NCBI GenBank assembly: GCA_015039365.1
Contig: WION01000064.1
Span: 1-64,000 of the forward strand
Length of the DNA stretch: 64,000 nt
Source: Amanita rubescens
Taxonomy: Eukaryota > Basidiomycota > Agaricomycetes > Agaricales > Amanitaceae
Reading direction: 5' to 3'
Part shown: one piece after another, positions 9,394 through 19,407 of the stretch
Layout: each line of letters begins with the position of its first letter
Position numbering within the stretch: position 1 is the first letter of the stretch
Program-made: the position numbers and the translations under genes
The notes under the pieces: model-generated
What the model was told of the DNA's origin: nothing
Database searches by the model: none
What the model saw: only the letters and a program-made list of their open reading frames with translations

Positions 9394-12300
9394 TGCCTTT
9401 GTGGTGTGTGTGAATGCCTTTATGGTATATATGAATGCCCTGGTGGTGTATGTGAATGCCTTTATGGTATATATGAATGCCCTGGTGGTGTATGTGAATG
9501 CCTTTATGGTATATATGAATGCCCTGGTGGTGTATGTGAATGCCTTTATGGTATATATGAATGCTCTGGCAGTGTATGTGAATGCCTTTATGGTATATAT
9601 GAATGCCCAAGTTTATCTGAAAGCCTTTATGGTATATATGAATGCCCTGGTGTATCTGAAAGCCTTTATGGTATATATGAATGCCCTAGTGTATCTGAAT
9701 ACCTTTATGGTATATATGAATGCCCTGGCAGTGTATCTGAATGCCATTATGGTATATATTAATTCCCTGGTGGTGTATATGAATGCCATTATGGTATATA
9801 TGAATGCCCTGAATGCCTTTATGGTGTATAAAACAGTGCTGAATGCTATCATGCCATATAATATGCTGATTGCCATAATGCTATATACTATGGCATCTAC
9901 TGGTTATAATTTTACTCTGCATCATTGGAGTGCTGTAATATGCCACATTGGTGTCCTGATCATTGTTGTTGCCTTCAGAATTCCTACTCATCACCATTGG
10001 AGTGTTGTAATGTGCCATAAAATTGGTGTCTTGAGTGTTGCCATTTCTTTCAGTGTTCCCACTCTACATCATTGGTGTGTCACAATGTGTGCCATTGGTG
10101 TCCTGATCATATCCCTGGTCTTGCTATCTTGTCTCTTGCAATGCAAAGTTGCAGCTCCTGTCACTGGAGGGCACAGAACACGCATCATTAAATATATGGA
10201 TATCTCTGCTTTCATAAATGGCAGTACATCAAACAAATGCTCAGATATAGAAACAAAGGAATTTTGTTTCATTGATTATGTTGACATGAGCAATAACAAT
10301 CAATATTATGCAGAATGCTATTTGCAGGTAAAACTTCCTATGCATGAGCTTATTCAATTTGTGCCAGTTGCACAAGCACGGCAACTCGCAATAATGCATG
10401 GTCTTGAGGCTGGATGGAGAACATCAGTAGCACAATTAAAGCTATTGTTTAAAGATCATATGACATGCAACATCTGCCATTCACATGTCACCATTCTCTC
10501 TGTAGTCAACAAAACTGATGAGGAAAAACAGTTACTTCGACAACAGACACAACAGAGAGTTGCTAAACATCGTGCTAAGAAAAACAATTTAGATTTTGAT
10601 ACTTGTGATCTTGCTTCTATTTTTCCTCCACAACCTGTAGACAAGAAGCTTTCCCTCAAAATCATTAATGCATCTTGTTCTAAACTGAAGCCTGAAACAT
10701 TTGAGGAGAAAGGATGTGCTGTATGTGGCCAACTTGTTTCTATTGCATCTCTCAGCAGGCTTTCTGCTGTAAAGAACTACCTGCATATTCTGGAAGCACC
10801 AGGCTTTACCAGACAAGAAAGATACAAAGCCTCTGATAAGATCTGTGAATTTCCACATGCTATTGATCATTCTTGTCAGCAAATATGCAATTCATGTCGT
10901 GCAGCTCTGCGCTTAGGAAATGTCCCAAGATTGGCTCTTGCAAGGGGCTTATGGTTAGGACAAGTTCCCAAGGTCCTCTCTGACTTGCACTATGTGGAAA
11001 AAATGTTAGTTGCCAGAGTTAGGCACAGTATCTGCTCTATCCGAATTGCATCAGGAATGAGAAAAATGAAAGCACATGCCATTGCATATCAGCAACCTGT
11101 ACCCAAAGTATATAATATTCTTCCTCCCCCAAAGGCAGATATAGAAGAAGTCCTTGCTATCATGTTTACTGGACCATGCAAGCCTACATCAACAGATTTC
11201 CAAAGAACACCATTTCTTGTGAGGCGAAATCATGTAAAACTTGCTCTTGAATGGTTGATTTTGAATCATGCTGATTATGAGGATGTTTTAATCTCAACTG
11301 CTAATCTTGATGAGTATCCAGAAGATATGCCTCCTGTAAGCATTGAGTATAAACAAATGATGCACAATAAAACTCCTGAAGGGACTAGTGTCCATGATAT
11401 GGAAGAAGAGGATGGAACTACGGATGGGCAATGTGCCTTCACTGTCCATGGTCTTACAGGTGAAGAATTTAACATCATGTCAATTAACACTGTCAAAGTA
11501 AAATCATTACAACATTTAAATTCACAAGGTAAATTTCTAGCAATAGGTCATAGTAAAGAACCAGAATCCATTTGGAACAATCCTCAGCTATATCCACAAA
11601 TGTTTCCTTGGCTGTTCCCCTATGGTCTTGGAGGGGTAGGCACTGTTGGTGGCTTGTCTGATAAGGAGCACAAAAAATGGCTTTTAATGTACCATGACAA
11701 AAGGTTTCAGACAGATCAAGATTTCCCCTTCATAGCTTTCAGTCATGAGCAGATAAAAACTGCATCTTCCCAAAGTTTTCTCTTGGCTGATAAAGCTGTA
11801 TTTAATGATATCAAGGAGAGAATACTAACTCTAGATAATAATGTTCTACAATCATTATTAGAATGCATGAGTAAAGATGAGCTTGTGAAGCCAGAAACAG
11901 AAGAAGAAGAGAAGTGCTTTAAATTAATTAGAGATCTTGATCATGTAGCAGGTCCAGTAAAAGGATCAAATACTAGTAAAAAATGGATGAGAAATGAGAT
12001 TTGGTCTTTGATATATCATAGGGGAGCTCCGTTCTGGTACATAACAATCTCACCTGCTGATGTGAAGCATCCCCTTTGCATCTACTTTGCTGATAATAAA
12101 GAAAAGTTTGAAGTTGAAATATTACCATATGATGAACGCATGAGATTGATATGCAGAAATCCAGTAGCAGGAGCACGCTTTTTTGACTTCCTTGTGAAAT
12201 TATTTATCTCTGATATTTTAGGATTTGATTCAGAACATGCAGGTCTATATGGTGATGCAAATGCATACTATGGCACTGTTGAACAGCAGGGAAGATTAAC

Positions 12301-15300
12301 ACTTCATCTGCATATGCTCATATGGCTCAGAGGAAATTTAACACCACAAGAGATGAGAGAAAAAATCTTAGATCAAAACTCTGACTGGAGGAAACACTTG
12401 ATATCCTGGCTTGAAAGTTGCCATATTGGAGAGTTCATGACAGGCACCCAAAATGAAGTGCTTGCAAGTGTAGCTGAACATTCCAAGCAAGAATCATATA
12501 AAGACCCTACTGAAACATTGCCACAGCAACCACCACCTTTGTGTGACTCTAAGCATTCTCAAAATAAGTGCTGTAGCAAATGTGATGATTTAACTAAATG
12601 GTGGAAGTATTTTGACAATGTTGTTGATGACCTTATCAGCAAGTCTAACATACATAATTGTGAAAGGGGTACCAACAAAGATGGTTCTGTGAGCAAGAAA
12701 TATGCATCATGTAAAGACAACAAATATGGTAAATGTAAAGCTAGATTCCCACGTCCAATCTTTGAACAAACAGAAGTTGATCCTGAAACAGGTGGATTAA
12801 CAATAAAAAAATTTGAAGCTTGGATCAACTTTTTCACTCCTGTTCTCACATATATCATGCGTTGCAATACTGATGTGACATGCATGTGGTCAGGTACTGC
12901 ATTGAAGGCTGTTATTGTATATGTTACTGATTACATCACCAAAACTGGTCTCAAGACACATGTTGTGTTTGAAGCAATAAGAAGTGTATTTGACAAACAT
13001 ACTGACATAATAGGTAGCTCATTATCTGAGAGAGAGAAAGCCAGGAAGCTTATTAACAAGATTGTAAATGCTCTTTCCACAAAAACAGAAATGGGTGCAC
13101 CTATGGTTTGCATGTACCTTCTGGGCAATCCAGATCATTACACTAATCATAAATTTATCCCTTTTTACTGGCATGCATTTATACTTGAGGCCCAAAGACC
13201 TTGGAAGGAAGTTGACCCATCAACACATGCAGACAAAGTTACTTTAATCAGAACAAAGAAACAAATTATTGGCTTTTCTCCTGTACATGATTACATCTAC
13301 AGACCTTCAGAGTTTGACAATATGAATTTGTATCAATGGATACTCCAATGTGAACGCAGAAAATATAGATTGACATATGAAAAGCATGGGTGTAATCCTG
13401 AACCTTTAGATGCAATGGAATTCACTGATTTGAATTTACATGAAGATAGTAAAGCCAATGATGACTATTCAGACATCACAATGGACAATGATTCATCAGA
13501 ATTTAGTGATGGTGAAGAACCAGCCATTAGTGACATCAGTGAAACTGAAACTTCTGATCCAACTGATCTCAGTGATACTGAGATTTTAGTGAGAGATATT
13601 CCCAGTAATCTCCCAAAGAATATGTATAGATTTAAAAATAAGCATCCTCTTTATGAAACACACATAACTGTTCTTAAACCTTTGGAACCAACTACAGTTG
13701 TCAATTTTATAGGACGCATCCTTCCTAGATGTGATCAGGGTGACAGAGAATTTTATTGCCTCACAATGTTGGCACTGTTCAAACCATGGCGCACAGGCTT
13801 TGATCTAAAGATAAAGACAAAATCTTGGGATGAAACATTTAATGAGCATGAATTCACAAAAAGAGAAAAACAACTGATGAGGAATTTCAACATCAAGTAT
13901 GAATGTTTTGATGCACGTGATGATTTCCGAGCTCAAATGAAGGCAGGTGCCATTCCTAATGAGTGGCCTATCAATTCTTTTGATACCAGTTATGAAGATG
14001 ATGAATTAAACTCAGATCATCATCCATATGTTGACCCTAACAGTGGTGACTTACTACAAGAGCCAGATAATGAAAAACTATGCAAATCTGAATTGAACCG
14101 ACAAAAAGAAGCTAAAGAAATCAAAGATATCTTGCAAAGAACTGGGTGGCTGGATGAAACACCTGAAATTACCCCTTATTCTGATTTTTGTCAAGTCAGT
14201 AAAACCTGTCACTTGCCTCCTGCATCATGGAAAGCAATATTGCAAGAAAAAAAGAAAACTGTGTTTGAGAGCAGAGTAAGGAACGCATCCAACTCAAAGC
14301 AAGCCCCCCTTGAATCATTCCCACCAAATGTTGTGAGAGTTACTGACAAGGCTTATTTAGAGAAGAAATTTCATACTACAAAGCATAATAACATGATAGA
14401 TACTATATCCCAAGAGTACAGTCTCAATGATGAACAAGATAGAGCATTTAGAATCATAGCTAACCATGTTGTCATGCCAAATTCAGAGCCCTTGAAGATG
14501 TATATAGGTGGAATGGGTGGAACTGGAAAATCCCGGGTACTTAGTGCTGTATCAAACTTCTTTGAAAGGAGGGGTGAGGCACACAGATTTATAATAACTG
14601 CACCAACTGGAAGTGCTGCAGCATTGCTGTCAGGCTCAACCTATCATTCTATCCTTGGAATAAATGATATGAGCAATGAAGCTCAGGCTACCAAAACATT
14701 GATGCGGGTGCGAACCAACTTACTGGGAGTAGATTATATTTTTTTGGATGAAGTTTCAATGCTATCTTGTCATGATATATATAAGATCAGTGCACAGTTA
14801 TGCAAAGTAATGAATAAACCAACTGTACCATTTGGAGGCTTCAATATGCTCTTTGCTGGTGACTTTGGACAGCTACCACCACCCGTTGGCAATGAAAGTG
14901 TTTCATTGTATAGCAGAACTGTTGGCCAGTCAGGAGCATGGAAAAAAGCACAAGAAATGGCAATTGGTAGAGCATTATGGCATCAAGTTAATACTGTTGT
15001 TATCTTGAGACAAAATATGAGACAAAGAACTCAGTCTAAAGATGATGATAAACTGCGCAAGGCTTTAGTGAATATGAGACATAAGGATTGCACTCTTGCA
15101 GACATACAGTTCCTCAGATCACTTATTACATCTTCACTTCCTGGTAAACCTTCCATAACTGACCCTAACTTCAGATTTGTATCAATAATAACTGCCAAGA
15201 ATGCACAAAAGGATGAAATAAATAAACTTGGATGCCAATTATTTGCACAACACACTGGACAGCAATTAGTTGACTTTTATTCAGAAGATACCTTGAAGCA

Positions 15301-17107
15301 CTCTGAAGGCATTGAAAAAAGAAGAAAAGCAAGCAAAAAAAGGGTAACCAAGCTTAATATTGCACATCAAAAATTATTATGGGACTTACCACATTCAAGT
15401 GCAGATAAGCCTGTTCCTGGTAAGCTTTCAATTTGCATGGGTCTCCCTGTCATGATCAAATGTAATGTAGCTACTGAGCTATGTATTACAAATGGACAGG
15501 AAGCAACCATTGTTGGTTGGCAATCAACAGTAGGACAACATAATCAGCAAATGTTAGATGTCCTGTTTGTGAAATTGAAAGCACCACCAAAGTCTATACA
15601 AATAGATGGACTACCAGAGAATGTTGTACCACTGACAAGATCCACAGTATTTATTACATGTAAATTACCAGATGGAAGCACAGTATCTGTCTCCAGATCT
15701 CAAGTTGAAGTTTTACCAAACTTTGCTATGACAGACTTTGCATCACAGGGGAAGACAAGACCAAATAACCCAGTAGACCTGAACAATTGCAGATCCCATC
15801 AAGCATACTATACTGTTCTTTCTCGAAGTTCTACAGCAAAAGGCACAATTATTCTACAAGGCTTTGATCCAAAGATGATAACAGGAAGAGCTTCAGGTGC
15901 ATTAAGGCAGGAATACCGTGACCTTGAACTGCTTGATGAAATCACAAAATTGCGCTACTTAGGTCAACTATCAAGTTCAATAAATGGAGACAGGCGTAAT
16001 GCATTAATTCATGAATTTAGAATGGAGAAGGGCATGGATTATGTACCAAGCACAGTGCATTCATCCATTAAATGGGGCAAAAATGATCCTATGCTTGATC
16101 CTATAGCAGATGACTTGCTGTGGAAGGTTGTGACAAAAGAGTCAATACCTAATTCATCATCTAAAATGGACATATCTAATTCCATAGCTTTTGCTCCATC
16201 CAAAAGCAACAAGAGAAAAGAAATCACACAAGGGGAAGAACATAGAGCAAAGATCTGTAAGACAAGTTCAACTGCTAGAAGTAATGGTGATAATGCAAAC
16301 ATTAATGTGCAGTCTTTGACTCCAATAGGGACTACATGGGACCAAAATAGCTGTGCTTATGATGCTATATTGTGCATAATACATGCAGTCTGGTCCAGTA
16401 ATAAATACTTCTACACTGACATATTTAGAAACATGAATGATATTTTAGGCAACTTGGCTTCCAACTTTGTAAAGCATGCATCAGGAATCAAGACTTTGGA
16501 ATCCACAAGAGATGATATAAGACGCTATTTACATCAACTTCGTCCATCCCATTTCAGATGGGGGCAATTTACTTCAATATCAAGACTAATTGAATATCTA
16601 CTAACAATACCAACCACTGCCATCCAAAGCGATTTTGTGTGCAAGAATGATCACATTTCAAGAACAAGAAGAACCAACAATACCTGCTGTCTACTTACAA
16701 TAGGGTCAACAATGTCTAGATCTGTTGCAGGTTGGATGCAAGATCTGAAAGAGGAATCCAATTTAACTTGTACCTCCTGCCCAGAGAAGATGGCAATTAT
16801 TCATCAATTTCTTCTTCCATTACCATTTATAGCCATTGATTTTTCAACCCAGCAGCTTCACATTGATCACAGTTTCTGTATATATGTTAACAATGAAGAA
16901 TTTAAATATGAACTACGAGGAGTTGTGTATTATGGAAATTCACATTTTACATCACGTGTTGTAACCAATAATGGCATGATATGGTTTCATGATGGGTTAG
17001 CCACTTGCCAATCCTTATTGTATGAAGGCACAATTCAAAACTTTGCAGACTCATTAAGCTTATGCAGGGGCAAAGAAGCCTTGGCAGTTATTTATGTTAA
17101 AATTTAA
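9191..17107 (+). CDS. Helitron Rep/helicase with C-terminal ubiquitin-protease-like domain
   Basis: A single frame stays open for 2638 codons. The conserved protein probably begins near Met336 (10196); before it lie hydrophobic repeats encoded by the minisatellite. Cys/His pairs and a DUF6570-like region (about residues 420-640) lead to a Helitron-like N domain with PQMFPWLFPYG near 800. The HUH endonuclease has its two His at 1039 and 1041 (HLHML) and the two-Tyr motif at Tyr1244 and Tyr1248. A Pif1-type SF1B helicase follows: Walker A GGMGGTGKS (about 1773-1781), DEVSM at 1853, GDFGQLPP at 1891 and an Arg finger near 2212. The last 250 residues contain NSCAYDA with Cys2388, GNSHFTSR with His2585, and WFHDG with Asp2601. 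This order resembles the Cys and His boxes of ubiquitin-specific proteases. All key residues are present, so the element may be active. The lack of introns is usual for Helitrons. Confidence 0.9.
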   Translation: MCLAMAMVITILSCTYCCWNFEHIMDCFYGIDAGVPFLFHLQIINSYKLLCFSISDMCLALHWILHLNAFVVCVNAFMVYMNALVVYVNAFMVYMNALVVYVNAFMVYMNALVVYVNAFMVYMNALAVYVNAFMVYMNAQVYLKAFMVYMNALVYLKAFMVYMNALVYLNTFMVYMNALAVYLNAIMVYINSLVVYMNAIMVYMNALNAFMVYKTVLNAIMPYNMLIAIMLYTMASTGYNFTLHHWSAVICHIGVLIIVVAFRIPTHHHWSVVMCHKIGVLSVAISFSVPTLHHWCVTMCAIGVLIISLVLLSCLLQCKVAAPVTGGHRTRIIKYMDISAFINGSTSNKCSDIETKEFCFIDYVDMSNNNQYYAECYLQVKLPMHELIQFVPVAQARQLAIMHGLEAGWRTSVAQLKLLFKDHMTCNICHSHVTILSVVNKTDEEKQLLRQQTQQRVAKHRAKKNNLDFDTCDLASIFPPQPVDKKLSLKIINASCSKLKPETFEEKGCAVCGQLVSIASLSRLSAVKNYLHILEAPGFTRQERYKASDKICEFPHAIDHSCQQICNSCRAALRLGNVPRLALARGLWLGQVPKVLSDLHYVEKMLVARVRHSICSIRIASGMRKMKAHAIAYQQPVPKVYNILPPPKADIEEVLAIMFTGPCKPTSTDFQRTPFLVRRNHVKLALEWLILNHADYEDVLISTANLDEYPEDMPPVSIEYKQMMHNKTPEGTSVHDMEEEDGTTDGQCAFTVHGLTGEEFNIMSINTVKVKSLQHLNSQGKFLAIGHSKEPESIWNNPQLYPQMFPWLFPYGLGGVGTVGGLSDKEHKKWLLMYHDKRFQTDQDFPFIAFSHEQIKTASSQSFLLADKAVFNDIKERILTLDNNVLQSLLECMSKDELVKPETEEEEKCFKLIRDLDHVAGPVKGSNTSKKWMRNEIWSLIYHRGAPFWYITISPADVKHPLCIYFADNKEKFEVEILPYDERMRLICRNPVAGARFFDFLVKLFISDILGFDSEHAGLYGDANAYYGTVEQQGRLTLHLHMLIWLRGNLTPQEMREKILDQNSDWRKHLISWLESCHIGEFMTGTQNEVLASVAEHSKQESYKDPTETLPQQPPPLCDSKHSQNKCCSKCDDLTKWWKYFDNVVDDLISKSNIHNCERGTNKDGSVSKKYASCKDNKYGKCKARFPRPIFEQTEVDPETGGLTIKKFEAWINFFTPVLTYIMRCNTDVTCMWSGTALKAVIVYVTDYITKTGLKTHVVFEAIRSVFDKHTDIIGSSLSEREKARKLINKIVNALSTKTEMGAPMVCMYLLGNPDHYTNHKFIPFYWHAFILEAQRPWKEVDPSTHADKVTLIRTKKQIIGFSPVHDYIYRPSEFDNMNLYQWILQCERRKYRLTYEKHGCNPEPLDAMEFTDLNLHEDSKANDDYSDITMDNDSSEFSDGEEPAISDISETETSDPTDLSDTEILVRDIPSNLPKNMYRFKNKHPLYETHITVLKPLEPTTVVNFIGRILPRCDQGDREFYCLTMLALFKPWRTGFDLKIKTKSWDETFNEHEFTKREKQLMRNFNIKYECFDARDDFRAQMKAGAIPNEWPINSFDTSYEDDELNSDHHPYVDPNSGDLLQEPDNEKLCKSELNRQKEAKEIKDILQRTGWLDETPEITPYSDFCQVSKTCHLPPASWKAILQEKKKTVFESRVRNASNSKQAPLESFPPNVVRVTDKAYLEKKFHTTKHNNMIDTISQEYSLNDEQDRAFRIIANHVVMPNSEPLKMYIGGMGGTGKSRVLSAVSNFFERRGEAHRFIITAPTGSAAALLSGSTYHSILGINDMSNEAQATKTLMRVRTNLLGVDYIFLDEVSMLSCHDIYKISAQLCKVMNKPTVPFGGFNMLFAGDFGQLPPPVGNESVSLYSRTVGQSGAWKKAQEMAIGRALWHQVNTVVILRQNMRQRTQSKDDDKLRKALVNMRHKDCTLADIQFLRSLITSSLPGKPSITDPNFRFVSIITAKNAQKDEINKLGCQLFAQHTGQQLVDFYSEDTLKHSEGIEKRRKASKKRVTKLNIAHQKLLWDLPHSSADKPVPGKLSICMGLPVMIKCNVATELCITNGQEATIVGWQSTVGQHNQQMLDVLFVKLKAPPKSIQIDGLPENVVPLTRSTVFITCKLPDGSTVSVSRSQVEVLPNFAMTDFASQGKTRPNNPVDLNNCRSHQAYYTVLSRSSTAKGTIILQGFDPKMITGRASGALRQEYRDLELLDEITKLRYLGQLSSSINGDRRNALIHEFRMEKGMDYVPSTVHSSIKWGKNDPMLDPIADDLLWKVVTKESIPNSSSKMDISNSIAFAPSKSNKRKEITQGEEHRAKICKTSSTARSNGDNANINVQSLTPIGTTWDQNSCAYDAILCIIHAVWSSNKYFYTDIFRNMNDILGNLASNFVKHASGIKTLESTRDDIRRYLHQLRPSHFRWGQFTSISRLIEYLLTIPTTAIQSDFVCKNDHISRTRRTNNTCCLLTIGSTMSRSVAGWMQDLKEESNLTCTSCPEKMAIIHQFLLPLPFIAIDFSTQQLHIDHSFCIYVNNEEFKYELRGVVYYGNSHFTSRVVTNNGMIWFHDGLATCQSLLYEGTIQNFADSLSLCRGKEALAVIYVKI
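9394..9835. repeat. 42-bp minisatellite (about 10 degenerate units)
   Basis: The unit is an alternation of GTGAATGCCTTTATGGTATATAT and GAATGCCCTGGTGGTGTAT; later units are shortened or lengthened (30, 36 and 42 bp). Being multiples of three, the units keep two plus frames and one minus frame open. In the frame of the downstream Helitron protein it reads as repeats of MVYMNALVVYVNAF. Confidence 0.85.
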
Positions 17108-17750
17108 AGGAAATCTTTGTGAAAATATGCTACATGAGTAAGAACGTAGTACTGCAGCTAGGCAGCATAACCTCTCTGCAAAGGACATCAGATTTAGTAG
17201 GAAATTCACTTGGCTCCTAAAGCTATGTGGCTAACACTAGGCTAAAGTCTCTCATTACTCCAACTGCCCAAGAACCCAAAGCTAACCTTTAAGCCAGCAT
17301 TTTTATAATTTAATCATTAGTAGTGCCTTGCAGCATGGCAGACATTTATGCCAGACCTATAGACACATTGACTACTATCAGCCTTAGTAAATACATGGCC
17401 TCGGATCTGCCACTTGGTGGCCCACATCTACAAGTTATAAATGGATTCTGCATAGATCAAGATAGTGGCAAACATGATCTGGATGAATACAAGAGCATCA
17501 CGTAGAAGGAGCCTGCGTCGTCTCCAGATATCCTGATCAGTGGGTGGTGGCATGATTATAAGCTCAAGTGGGGGCAGAGCAGAGCCTCGGGAATGCTGGA
17601 CGGCGCGTCGAAGCTGAGTTTGAAATGTATTACAAAATGTATTACATAATAGCGCAAAACCCCAAGCGCACGTCGTGCGCTTGGTTGCCGAACAGAGAGT
17701 AATTAAGGTTTATCGAATTTGAACTTACAGCAAGTTGGTCGACGACTCCC
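17108..17750. other. Helitron 3' flank and host promoter region
   Basis: No gene is seen; the short frame 17323-17505 is not recognised. Direct ATGTATTACA copies (17627-17646) precede the hairpin. The host RPAP3-like gene starts at 17751. Confidence 0.5.
17662..17684. other. Perfect 10-bp hairpin, probable Helitron 3' terminus signal
   Basis: CCAAGCGCAC and GTGCGCTTGG pair perfectly around a GTC loop. Helitrons carry a GC-rich hairpin about 10 bp before their 3' end. No CTRR follows at the usual distance, so the exact end is open; alternatively this is a transcription terminator-like structure. Confidence 0.5.
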
Positions 17751-19359
17751 ATGACCAACGCCAAAGCCCAAGCAGCAAAAGAAAAGGTCGTTCCACACTT
17801 TCCTGGTTCCGTATCTTTTACATAAACGCGGTGATTTGATCAGGGAAACACAGCGTTCAAAGCCGGCGATTACGCAAACGCGGTAGGGCAATATACCGAG
17901 GCCATCCTCACCGACAGGACCGATCCGACCCTTCCTCTTAACCGAGCCGCAGCATATCTAAAGCTAGGCAAGTACGTTTACGATTCAACCTCTGCACTTT
18001 CCTTCTTTTGTTTTTATACAACGCGTGTGCTCAATTCGTTTGCAGGAACGAAGATGCCGACCGCGATTGTTCTGCTGTGCTCAAATTGAGCTCTTCTAAT
18101 GTGAAGGCCCTGTTCAGGAGAGGCCAGGCGAGGTCGGCGTTAGGAAGGCTGTTGGATGCTCAGCGAGGTGCGCACGTCATCCCGCTTCTTTATATCGCAC
18201 AGGAGGGGTTCACATCCGAGATGCAGATCTTAACAGTGCGCTTAGACTGGAACCGAATAATACGTCCATCCAAGATGAGCTGAAAAAGGTGGAACAAGCC
18301 ATTGCCTTAGAGAAAAGCAAGGCATGCGTCATGTCTGTCCCTGACCCATACACGATCTAACCAACTTGATGCAGAAATCCAAGTTGGAATCCGCTCGCGC
18401 ATCTTTTGCAAGCCCTAGCCCACCTTCGAGTAGTACGAGTACAGGACCTCCACCCAGAAGAAGATGTGTGCCAATACAGATCATTGAGCCTGCCAGCGAA
18501 CGTCAGACGACAAGGGGTCATGCTCCCGATGCTGAAACAAAGCTCGCCACCGAAACTAAGCAAGATTCCACGATTCTAGTCGCATTATCAAAACCCGATG
18601 TAAAAGAAGACCTCATGACGCCCATCACCAGCAGGACTCTCGAACCTTCGAGGAACCTCAAAACCGTCTCACCTTCGTCAACTGTCACCCCTAAGCCACC
18701 TGCTTCTTTCGCGGATGCAAAGGAAGCGAGAGAAAGTGTTAGAACAAGCCGAGTCGGCGGAGGTATATTCCGAGCAAATGGACGAAACACTGTCTTCCCT
18801 GCAAACGACAGGACTTCAGCTACGTCACCCGTTTCTGTCCCACAACCGCAGACAACCGACAATGGGCTCCGGACATCGAAAAGCCCGACGAGGACGGGTC
18901 TCGCAACGTATCCTGTCAACATCCCCAAGAATAGCGGGGCAATGCCATCAACAATGTCAATGTTCGGCTTTAATAAGACGTGGGAGGCAAATCAGTCTGT
19001 TGAGGAGCGATGGGAACTAATTACGGTTCGTCTTCTTTCTTACAATGATGAAGCCTCTGTTCAGTATGACGGCACAGTCAATCCCGCCTGAAAATATACC
19101 GTCCATGTGCAAAGCATCCCTTGAGCCGGTGTTGTTGATATCCGTAATTGACGTATTTATCGAAGTCCTCAAAGCCAACGCGGGCGATCAAGCAACAATG
19201 GACGCTGTCAGGGTATATTTAACGGGATTCGAGAACGTGCCGAGGTTTAGTACCATTCTGCTGTTTTTGAGCGAGAAAGAAAAGGTAAGAGTAAGGGAAG
19301 TTTGGAAACTTTTGGGATCGGAGACGTTAGGTGGTGCTTGGAGTTTGTTGTCCAGGTAA
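17751..19359 (+). CDS. RPAP3-like TPR protein (R2TP co-chaperone family)
   Basis: Six exons: 17751-17786, 17844-17971, 18046-18167, 18227-18327, 18375-19025 and 19078-19359, giving 439 residues. The N-terminus has a TPR array (EKGNTAFKAGDYANAV, then LNRAAAYLKLGKN and ALFRRGQARSALGR) of the type that clamps Hsp70/Hsp90 tails. A disordered Ser/Pro/Thr linker follows. The C-terminus (SIPPENIPSMCKASLEPVLL onward) matches the RPAP3_C domain, which contacts the RuvBL AAA+ ATPases in R2TP. A conserved SRVGGGIFR motif lies in the linker. The start is the first ATG in frame with the TPR. Two donors are weak (GTCGTT and GTCATG), and the fourth donor could instead be a GC site at 18322. The gene converges on guanine deaminase with 48 bp between the stops. 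Confidence 0.85.
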
Positions 19360-19407
19360 AAAGGATGGAACTTTTGTGGTATGAGCTACTGTACAAGTGA
19401 TACTCAC

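Noticed and set aside
9340..9762. Cys/Gly/Tyr-rich 140-codon frame and a minus-strand His/Ile-rich frame (9371-9610)
   Set aside because: Alternative readings of the 42-bp minisatellite.
18366..19091. Reading the RPAP3-like exon 5 straight through to the TGA at 19091
   Set aside because: A GT-AG intron at 19026-19077 instead joins ELIT to SIPPENIPSMCK, which matches the family.
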